8,322 nt of DNA from Deltaproteobacteria bacterium (GTDB taxonomy: Bacteria; Desulfobacterota; Deferrimicrobia; Deferrimicrobiales; Deferrimicrobiaceae). The notes beneath the pieces are model-generated. The model saw only the letters and a list, made by a program, of their open reading frames with translations. It was not told the origin of the DNA and ran no database searches. The translations under genes and the position numbers were made by a program. Below are positions 1-5,522 of the stretch, piece after piece. The stretch is taken from the NCBI GenBank assembly GCA_025357175.1, contig JANXPS010000084.1:1-8322 (forward strand). The letters run 5' to 3'. Numbering within the stretch: position 1 is the first letter of the stretch; each line of letters begins with the position of its first letter.

Positions 1-7
1 ACTCCCT

Positions 8-1819
8 TTATCGGCGCCCGCCGGGCTTCGGCTTCAATCGCCTGATCGTCGCGTCAAGGTTGGTCTTCGCATCCCCGTCGCCGGGCCGGATCCGGAGCGC
101 CTCGCGGAAATGGGCGAGCGCCTCTTCATCCCGGCCGAGGCGGACGAGCGATACCCCGATCCGGTTGTGCGCATCCGCATCCGCGGGGGGAATTTTCAGC
201 GCTTCCCGGAAATGGGGGATCGCCTCGTCCCGTTTTCCCAGCCGCCCGAGCGCGTCGGCCAGGTTGTAGTGCGCATCGGCATAGTCGGGGCGCAGGCGAA
301 CCGCCTCCTCGAAACAGGCCGCCGCCTCCTCGATCTTCCCGGACCCGGCGAAATCCATCCCGACCGAATTCGCCCGGCTCGCGTCTCCATTGGCGCGCAA
401 CCCCGCCCTGAAATGGCGGAGCGCCTCCTCCTTCCTCCCCAGCCTGTCGAGGATCGAATACATCGAATACTCGGCATGCGCATCGCCCGGGATGATCCGG
501 AGCACCTCCCGGTAATGGGCCAGCGCTTCCTCGTCCATTCCGGCCAGCGAAGCCGCGTTTCCCAGCTTGCTGTGGGCCACCCAGTTGTCTTTCGTGACCA
601 TAACCGCGTGCCCGAACAGTGGAACGGCCCCCCGCCAGTACGTCACCTGCTGCCGGGCACAGATCGAGAACGCCGCGATCACCGTCGCGGCAAACAAAGC
701 GGCCACCCGGGGAGGGACGGCATGCCTGCGGATGACTTCCCCACCCTCCCACGCCGCGATCACGAATATTCCGGTCAGAGGAACGTAGGCATACCGGTCG
801 GCCATGGCCTGTGCGCCCACCTGGACGATCCCGATCACCGGCACGAGCGTCCCGAGGAACCAGAACCAACCCATCGCGAACCATCCCCTCGAACGCGCCT
901 GCCGGATGGCGAGCGCGGTGATTCCGAGCAGGAGCAAACCGGCCAAGGCGACTTTCCATGAGACGAGGCCGGCGCCCGGATGGGGGTAAAAGACCGCCAG
1001 CCCCGATGGCCAAGCGGCCTTCGACAGATAGGCCGGGTAGGCCAGCAACGCGTTGCCGATCCGGAGGCCCAGGGGAAAGGAGGTGCCGGTTTCCATCGCG
1101 GATCGCTGGGCGATGAAAGTCACCACGCACGAAATCGCGGACAGCAGGACGAGCGGGAGTTTCTCGAGGATCAACCGAAGGGCGGAATGCCGCGTGAACC
1201 GGTTCAGGGGCCAGTAATCGAGGAGGAGGAGGGCGAACGGCAGCGTCACCAACATCGGCTTGGACAACAGGCCGAACGCGAAAAACAGCGACAGGACGGC
1301 ATAACGGGCCGTCCCGGGCCTCTCGGCATGGCGGGCATACGCGCCCATCGCCAGGAACCAGAAGAAGGTACTGAGAACATCCTTTCGCTCGGCGACCCAC
1401 GCCACCGATTCCACGTGCAACGGGTGGACGGCGAACAGCGCCGCGACCATCGCGCTTTCCCATGTTCGGCCCGTCATCCTGCGGAACACGTGGTACAGGA
1501 GCAGGGTGTTCGCCAGGTGGAACAGCAGGTTCACGAGATGGAACGCGCCGGCGTCCATGCCGAAAAGCGAGGCGTCGGCCATGAGCGAGAGCCATGTCAG
1601 GGGGTGCCAGTTGGACAGGTGAAAGGTGGTGAACGCCCAGCGGATTCCCGCGAGCGTCAGTCCGCCTTGGACGGCGGGATTTCCGGTAATGTACCGGTCG
1701 TCGTCATACGGGACGAAGGGGAATCCGGCAACCTGGCCGTAAACGGCGAGGCCCGACAGCAACAGGAGGACGGAGACCAGGAGCGTCGGGGCGATGCGAT
1801 CCTTGCGAGGCGGGGTCAA
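8..1819 (-). CDS. TMTC/GT-C-like multi-pass membrane protein with five C-terminal TPRs
   Basis: The 603-residue product looks like a GT-C-fold glycosyltransferase related in layout to eukaryotic TMTC O-mannosyltransferases. TM1 is at about 10-32, followed by PYDDDRYI (D39-D41), where GT-C enzymes carry their catalytic acidic motif. NWHPLTWLS (70-78) and VHPLHVESVAWVAERKDVLS (131-150) follow, the latter very close to the TMTC signature. Further hydrophobic segments lie near 92-112, 122-132, 151-163, 172-201, 220-237, 288-305, 312-334, 345-358 and 371-388. Five TPR units of 34 residues span 412-581, probably on the outer face as in TMTCs. The start is TTG at 1819, overlapping the metW TGA as TTGA, with AGGA (1830-1827) 7 bases upstream. 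No other in-frame start precedes TM1 without running into metW. The TAA stop is at 10-8. The acceptor, the sugar donor and even glycosyltransferase activity are inferred. No glycan genes are in view. Confidence 0.
   Translation of the reverse strand: MTPPRKDRIAPTLLVSVLLLLSGLAVYGQVAGFPFVPYDDDRYITGNPAVQGGLTLAGIRWAFTTFHLSNWHPLTWLSLMADASLFGMDAGAFHLVNLLFHLANTLLLYHVFRRMTGRTWESAMVAALFAVHPLHVESVAWVAERKDVLSTFFWFLAMGAYARHAERPGTARYAVLSLFFAFGLLSKPMLVTLPFALLLLDYWPLNRFTRHSALRLILEKLPLVLLSAISCVVTFIAQRSAMETGTSFPLGLRIGNALLAYPAYLSKAAWPSGLAVFYPHPGAGLVSWKVALAGLLLLGITALAIRQARSRGWFAMGWFWFLGTLVPVIGIVQVGAQAMADRYAYVPLTGIFVIAAWEGGEVIRRHAVPPRVAALFAATVIAAFSICARQQVTYWRGAVPLFGHAVMVTKDNWVAHSKLGNAASLAGMDEEALAHYREVLRIIPGDAHAEYSMYSILDRLGRKEEALRHFRAGLRANGDASRANSVGMDFAGSGKIEEAAACFEEAVRLRPDYADAHYNLADALGRLGKRDEAIPHFREALKIPPADADAHNRIGVSLVRLGRDEEALAHFREALRIRPGDGDAKTNLDATIRRLKPKPGGRR
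77..586 (-). repeat. Five tandem 102-base TPR-coding units
   Basis: Five consecutive 34-codon units encode TPRs with typical ends such as LGRxEEALxHFREALRIxPGD. The last two (roughly 77-280) are most alike at DNA level, for example two near-copies of cttcccggaaatggg / cctcgcggaaatggg at about 93-107 and 202-216. This suggests recent duplication of a unit. The first three are more diverged. Confidence 0.
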
Positions 1820-2445
1820 TCCTCTTTCCTGAACCCGCCCGGGGGGGCCGAAAGCAGGTAGACCGCGTTCTCGGCGAACAGGTTGGGCCTGCCGCCGCCG
1901 TACACCTTGCCGCCGCCGCCGGTGTTGATGAAGATCCGCTTCTCGACGACGATGCCGGTCTTTTCGCAATAGCGGTCGAAGTCGCGGATCGAGCAGAAAT
2001 GGATGTTGGGCGTGTCGTACCACTCGTAATGAAGGAAATCGGTGCGCGGCATGCGCCCCCGGGTCAGCAGGTGCCAGCGCATCCGCCAGTAGGCGAAATT
2101 GGGAAAGCCGACGATCCCCTTCCTTCCGACGCGGAGCATCTCTTGAAGGACGACAACCGGTTTCTTGGCGGCCTGGATGGTCTGGTTGAGGATGACGTAG
2201 TCGATCGAGCCGTCGGGGAAATCGCGCAATCCCTCGTCGATGTCGCCCTGCAGCACGGGAAGCCCCTTGGCGATGCAGTCGCGCACCCCGGCGTCGTCGA
2301 TCTCGATGCCCGTTCCGCGCACGCCGCGCTCGCGGACCAGCTTGTCGAGCAGCGAGCCGTCGCCGCAACCAAGATCGAGCACGCGCGCTCCGTGCGGGAT
2401 GAGCCCGAGGATGACGCTGTGGTCGATGCGCGTCAGGGGGCTCAT
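1816..2445 (-). CDS. metW: MetW, methyltransferase-fold partner of MetX
   Basis: MetW is a 209-residue class I SAM-methyltransferase-fold protein encoded beside metX in many proteobacteria. It is needed for, or boosts, homoserine acylation, and has been linked to activation of MetX. Visible features are motif I, VLDLGCGDG (D24 to G30), acidic residues IEIDD closing the second strand, and the MetW-typical stretches ILNQTIQAAKKP, GFPNFAYWRMRWHLL, RGRMPRTDF and WYDTPNIHFCSIRDF. The length matches the family. The ATG at 2445 overlaps the metX stop. There is no Shine-Dalgarno sequence before it (the upstream bases are pyrimidine-rich), so it probably depends on ribosomes finishing metX. Its own TGA overlaps the TTG start of the next gene. 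Assignment is firm; the methyl acceptor, if any, is unknown. Confidence 0.
   Translation of the reverse strand: MSPLTRIDHSVILGLIPHGARVLDLGCGDGSLLDKLVRERGVRGTGIEIDDAGVRDCIAKGLPVLQGDIDEGLRDFPDGSIDYVILNQTIQAAKKPVVVLQEMLRVGRKGIVGFPNFAYWRMRWHLLTRGRMPRTDFLHYEWYDTPNIHFCSIRDFDRYCEKTGIVVEKRIFINTGGGGKVYGGGRPNLFAENAVYLLSAPPGGFRKED
1827..1830 (-). promoter_or_regulatory. Ribosome site for a TTG start overlapping the metW stop
   Basis: AGGA on the minus strand lies 7 bases before TTG (1819-1817), which shares bases with the metW TGA (1818-1816). The arrangement mirrors ATGA overlaps and implies translational coupling of the membrane protein to metW. Confidence 0.
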
Positions 2446-3611
2446 GAGACGGAGGGCGCCTTGATCCCGCCGCGGGATGCGAGGTTGGCCAGGAAGTTGC
2501 CGATGATCGTGTCCATCTCGCCGGGCAGCAGGAAGGCGTCGTGGCCGAAGCGGGTCTCGATCTCGCAGTAGGTCGCGTCGATTCCGTTGACCAGCAGCGA
2601 CTTGACGACCTCCTTGGACTGATAAGGGGGATAGAGCCAGTCGGAGGAAAAGGACACCACGAGGAACTTGCACTTCGCCCGCGCCAGCTCGGCGGTCAGC
2701 GAGCCCGACGGCATCGAAAGGTCGAAATAGTCGATCGCCTTGGTGATGTAGAGGTAGGCGTTGGCGTCGAACCGCTCGACGAACGAGTCGCCCTGGTAGT
2801 GCAGGAAGCTCTCGACCTCGAAGTCGATCCCGAAGTTGTAGCCGAGCGCCTTCTTGCCGCGCAGCTTTCGGCCGAACCGCTCGTGCATCGCCTCGTCGGA
2901 GCGGTAGGTGATGTGCCCGACCATGCGCGCGAGCGACAGCCCGCTGCGGGGAATTTCGCCGCCGTAATAATCGCCGCCGTTGAAGTGGGAATCGGCCATG
3001 ATCGCGGCGCGCCCGACCTGGTTGAAGGCGATCTGCTGCGGCGAGTGCTTGGCCGTCGTCGCGATCGGAATGGCGGCCATGATCCGGTCGGGGAACAGGA
3101 CCGACCATACGAGCGCCTGCATGCCGCCCATCGAGCCGCCGAGCACCGCAAGCAGGCGGTCGATGCCCATATGGTCGAGCAGGTGCGCCTGCGCCCTGAC
3201 CATGTCGTTGACGGTGATGACCGGGAATGTGAGGCCGTAGGGCCTGCCGGTGGCCGGGTTGACGGATGCCGGACCGGTGCTGCCCTGGCAACCGCCGATG
3301 ACGTTGGAGCAGATCACGAAGTATTTGTCGGTGTCGACCGGGCGGCCCGGACCGATCAGGTAGTCCCACCAACCCGGCTTCGGGTCGTCCTCGGCGTAGA
3401 TTCCGGCGGCGTGCGAATCGCCGGTCAGCGCGTGCAATATCAGGATGGCGTTGCTTTTCTCGCGATTGAGACGCCCGTAGGTCTCGTAGGCGAGCGTGAT
3501 GGGGCCCAGCCGGCCGCCCCCCTCAAGCTCGAGCTCGTGGGGCGGTTCGCAGAAGGTGTGGAACTGCTTTTTCACCGGCCCGACGGAACCAGGCTGCCTG
3601 GTGTGGGGCAT
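2442..3611 (-). CDS. metX: Homoserine O-acyltransferase MetX (likely acetyltransferase)
   Basis: MetX activates L-homoserine with an acyl group from acetyl-CoA, or succinyl-CoA in some members, at the first committed step of methionine synthesis in the cytoplasm. The 389-residue alpha/beta-hydrolase shows the family hallmarks: ITLAYETYG, HALTGDSHAAG, EDDPKPGWWD, SNVIGGCQGSTGPAS, the nucleophile elbow GGSMGG with S160, acid D324 in SSDWLYP and H357 in FGHDAF. That completes the catalytic triad. The ATG at 3611 follows the Nudix stop by 9 bases, with AGGA (3622-3619, overlapping that stop) 7 bases upstream. The first 15 or so residues are poorly conserved in the family, so a slightly later start is conceivable, although no in-frame ATG offers one. 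The stop overlaps the metW start as ATGA, a translationally coupled metXW pair. Acetyl versus succinyl preference cannot be settled from these motifs. Confidence 0.
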   Translation of the reverse strand: MPHTRQPGSVGPVKKQFHTFCEPPHELELEGGGRLGPITLAYETYGRLNREKSNAILILHALTGDSHAAGIYAEDDPKPGWWDYLIGPGRPVDTDKYFVICSNVIGGCQGSTGPASVNPATGRPYGLTFPVITVNDMVRAQAHLLDHMGIDRLLAVLGGSMGGMQALVWSVLFPDRIMAAIPIATTAKHSPQQIAFNQVGRAAIMADSHFNGGDYYGGEIPRSGLSLARMVGHITYRSDEAMHERFGRKLRGKKALGYNFGIDFEVESFLHYQGDSFVERFDANAYLYITKAIDYFDLSMPSGSLTAELARAKCKFLVVSFSSDWLYPPYQSKEVVKSLLVNGIDATYCEIETRFGHDAFLLPGEMDTIIGNFLANLASRGGIKAPSVS

Positions 3612-3620
3612 GGGTAAGTC

Positions 3621-4229
3621 CTAACCTCTCGAATTCAAATCGTAATCTTTAATATTATGCACGACCAGCTCCGCCAGGTCGTGAAGAATCTTGGCCGTGG
3701 CGCCCCAGATGACGTGGGGGCCGTAGTCGAGGAAATAGAGCCGACTCGTTTCCCCCATGAAATCGTGCGGGGCGGTCCGGTAAAGGTCGAACCGGCTGAA
3801 ATGCGACAACGGCGCATCGAATGTCTCCGCCATTTCGAAGGAGGCGAGCCGGAAACGCGAATCCGGCGGGATGAGCGCCACGATGGGCCGGATGTAAAAG
3901 CCGGTCACCGTCGGGACAGCGGCCATCGCGCCCAGCAGGTCGACGGCCGCGGGGCTTATGCCCATCTCTTCTTCGGCCTCGCGCAGGGCGGTGGCGCTCG
4001 GGTCGGCATCGGACGGATCGCGGCTTCCGCCCGGGAAACAGATCTGTCCCTTGTGGTGCGGAACCTCTTCGGTCCGGCGGGCGAGCACCACATGGATCTC
4101 GCCGGAAACGATCCGCAACGGGACCAGGACTGCAGCCGCCCTCAACCCCGCGGGAACCGGTTCGTCGACGTTCGCGGGCAGAAGCGCCTGCCTGAGGAGA
4201 CGGAGCAGCGCCTCGGGCGTCAGGGGCAT
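3621..4229 (-). CDS. Nudix hydrolase, CoA pyrophosphatase type (NudL/YeaB-like)
   Basis: This 202-residue cytoplasmic enzyme is predicted to split CoA or acyl-CoA into 3',5'-ADP and (acyl-)phosphopantetheine. The signature specific to this subfamily, VPHHKGQICFPGG (56-68), stands directly before the Nudix box. That box ends in R83-E-A-E-E-E-M-G-I91, where E87 and E88 are the expected Mg/Mn ligands. The spacing from GG to RExxEE includes one extra residue compared with the general Nudix box, as I recall for E. coli NudL, which supports the CoA subfamily over MutT-like enzymes. The length fits the family. Translation starts at ATG 4229, with AGGGA 6 bases upstream and only 16 bases from the preceding stop. 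The last codons (about 3631-3660) are strikingly AT-rich compared with the rest and may contain regulatory sequence for metX. The substrate is inferred from family motifs only. Confidence 0.
   Translation of the reverse strand: MPLTPEALLRLLRQALLPANVDEPVPAGLRAAAVLVPLRIVSGEIHVVLARRTEEVPHHKGQICFPGGSRDPSDADPSATALREAEEEMGISPAAVDLLGAMAAVPTVTGFYIRPIVALIPPDSRFRLASFEMAETFDAPLSHFSRFDLYRTAPHDFMGETSRLYFLDYGPHVIWGATAKILHDLAELVVHNIKDYDLNSRG
3631..3683 (-). promoter_or_regulatory. Possible internal promoter and operator for metXW
   Basis: Bases 3631-3660 are 23/30 A or T inside GC-rich DNA. On the minus strand CATAAT (3659-3654) matches the sigma-70 -10 consensus at 5 of 6 bases. Seventeen bases upstream, ACGACC (3682-3677) matches the -35 box at only 3 of 6, the GAC core. 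A perfect 7-base inverted repeat, cacgacc/ggtcgtg with a 10-base loop (3660-3666 and 3677-3683), covers the -35 and spacer. Transcription would start near 3647, about 36 bases before the metX ATG. All of this lies inside the Nudix coding sequence, so coding constraint or chance remains possible. Confidence 0.
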
Positions 4230-4245
4230 TGGGCGTCCCTGGAAG

Positions 4246-5490
4246 CTACCGCCACATGGACACCTCGACGATGTCCCCCCCCAGGAGGTCGACCGACAGC
4301 TTGCGCGGTCCGACGTTGAGCGTGCGCAGCTTTTCGGCGGCCTTCTCGGCGGTGGTGTTCGACACCAGGATGTATTCGGAGCGGTCGCGCGTCGTCCGGT
4401 CGGCCTTGATCGACGACAGATAAGGGTAATCGTTCGTGGCCGATTCGATGAAGGTCTTTTCCTCTATCTGCGTCGCACGCGCGAACCGGATGCGCAGCGT
4501 GCTCTTGGTCACCGTGAACCCGTCGGCATCGAGCTGCTCCCGGACCGCGGGAAGCAGGACCTTTATCCGCCGGAACAGCTGCATGTCGCGGTCGCGCTCG
4601 ATCGTCTCCTGGTTGACCACCTCGATCACGCGGGGCAGGTTGAGCCTTTCGATGAACTGTTCGAGCGCATCGCGGCGGTATTGGGGCGTGCGAAGCTCGA
4701 GGCCGTAGCGGACGTAGCAGGTCGGCGTCCGTTCCTCGCCGCTGAGCGTCACGCCGAGGCGGGCAAGCGCCCGCCTGATCGCCTCGCGACGGAGGTAGTC
4801 CTCGCCCTGGGAACGCGAACGCGCCACCGAATCGGCACGCGACTCGTCGAGGTCGATCGGCTGGAACCACTTGCCGTCGCGATATTTCCCGCAGATCGGA
4901 GAGACGACGTCGAAATCGAAGACCGCTTCGGATTCGACCTCCTTGAGCGGCGCGGGAGACGCCGACGCGATCAGTTTCTCGATGGCACTGACGACGGACA
5001 GCTCACGGCCGTTGTCGAAACCTTCGATCACCTCGCGCACGATGCCGTCCTTGTCGATGTAGATCAGCGTGGGCATGTGAAGGACGCCGAGCCTGGCGAA
5101 CACCTCGCCCTTCTCGTCGAAGAGGATCGGAAGCGACAGCTTGCCCCCGGCGGTCGCTCCGAACCGGTCGATGAAGGCCCGGACGCGGGTAAGCCCCACG
5201 TCGCCGTCCTCGTTGACGGCGACCACCGCCATCTTGCCCGCCCCGTACTTGTCGAACAGTTTCTGGAGCGCCGACATCTCCTCTGTGCACGACTTGCAAT
5301 AAATCGACCAGAAGGTGAGGATCACGGGCACCTTGCCCGTGTAGGCCTCGAGCGAGATCGGCGCCCCGGACGGCTGCTTGCCGGAAACGGGGGGAACCTT
5401 CTTCCCGATCAGGTCGCGGGGCGCGGCGTGGGCGGTCCCCGCCGCCAGGACGAGCGCCAGAACCACCATTGCCAGGGGTAGACGTCGCAA
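4246..5490 (-). CDS. Exported TlpA/ResA-like thioredoxin protein with an unrecognised C-terminal domain
   Basis: The product is a 414-residue periplasmic thiol-disulfide protein. A signal peptide covers residues 1-22: RR, a hydrophobic stretch, then AHA followed by APRD, a type I cleavage site. A thioredoxin fold of the TlpA/ResA type spans about 26-178, with the redox centre C65-K-S-C68 in FWSIYCKSC and a cis-proline at P140 in HMPTLIYID. Residues from about 185 to 414 form a second domain, mixed helical and beta-like by eye, with two more cysteines (C200 in SPICGKY, C258 in PTCYVRY). I do not recognise this domain. Typical TlpA proteins are about 150-200 residues, so it more than doubles the length. 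The start is TTG at 5490: AGGAGG lies 7 bases upstream, and the signal peptide begins there. The ATG at 5526 overlaps the previous stop but would put 12 polar residues before the signal peptide. The redox partner is unknown, and no cytochrome-maturation gene is in view. Confidence 0.
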   Translation of the reverse strand: MRRLPLAMVVLALVLAAGTAHAAPRDLIGKKVPPVSGKQPSGAPISLEAYTGKVPVILTFWSIYCKSCTEEMSALQKLFDKYGAGKMAVVAVNEDGDVGLTRVRAFIDRFGATAGGKLSLPILFDEKGEVFARLGVLHMPTLIYIDKDGIVREVIEGFDNGRELSVVSAIEKLIASASPAPLKEVESEAVFDFDVVSPICGKYRDGKWFQPIDLDESRADSVARSRSQGEDYLRREAIRRALARLGVTLSGEERTPTCYVRYGLELRTPQYRRDALEQFIERLNLPRVIEVVNQETIERDRDMQLFRRIKVLLPAVREQLDADGFTVTKSTLRIRFARATQIEEKTFIESATNDYPYLSSIKADRTTRDRSEYILVSNTTAEKAAEKLRTLNVGPRKLSVDLLGGDIVEVSMWR

Positions 5491-5497
5491 TTTGAAT

Positions 5498-5503
5498 CCT
5501 CCT
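5498..5503 (-). promoter_or_regulatory. Strong Shine-Dalgarno site for a TTG start
   Basis: AGGAGG on the minus strand is followed by 7 bases and then TTG at 5490-5488. A consensus ribosome site at ideal spacing, plus a complete signal peptide starting at that codon, make TTG the likely start of the TlpA-like gene. Confidence 0.
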
Positions 5504-5522
5504 GTCGAAAAGTTGCGAGAGT

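Noticed and set aside
77..586. Regular repeats suggesting a CRISPR or satellite array
   Set aside because: The period is 102 bases, in frame and degenerate, exactly 34 codons per TPR. There are no conserved repeats with unique spacers.
126..1595. Minus-strand open frame of 489 codons overlapping the TMTC-like gene in another frame
   Set aside because: It is a frame-shifted reading of the membrane/TPR gene, rich in R, G and P, with no membrane or domain pattern.
3660..3683. 7-base stem with 10-base loop as an intrinsic terminator
   Set aside because: It lies inside the Nudix coding sequence and is followed on the transcript by mixed A/U bases, not a U run.
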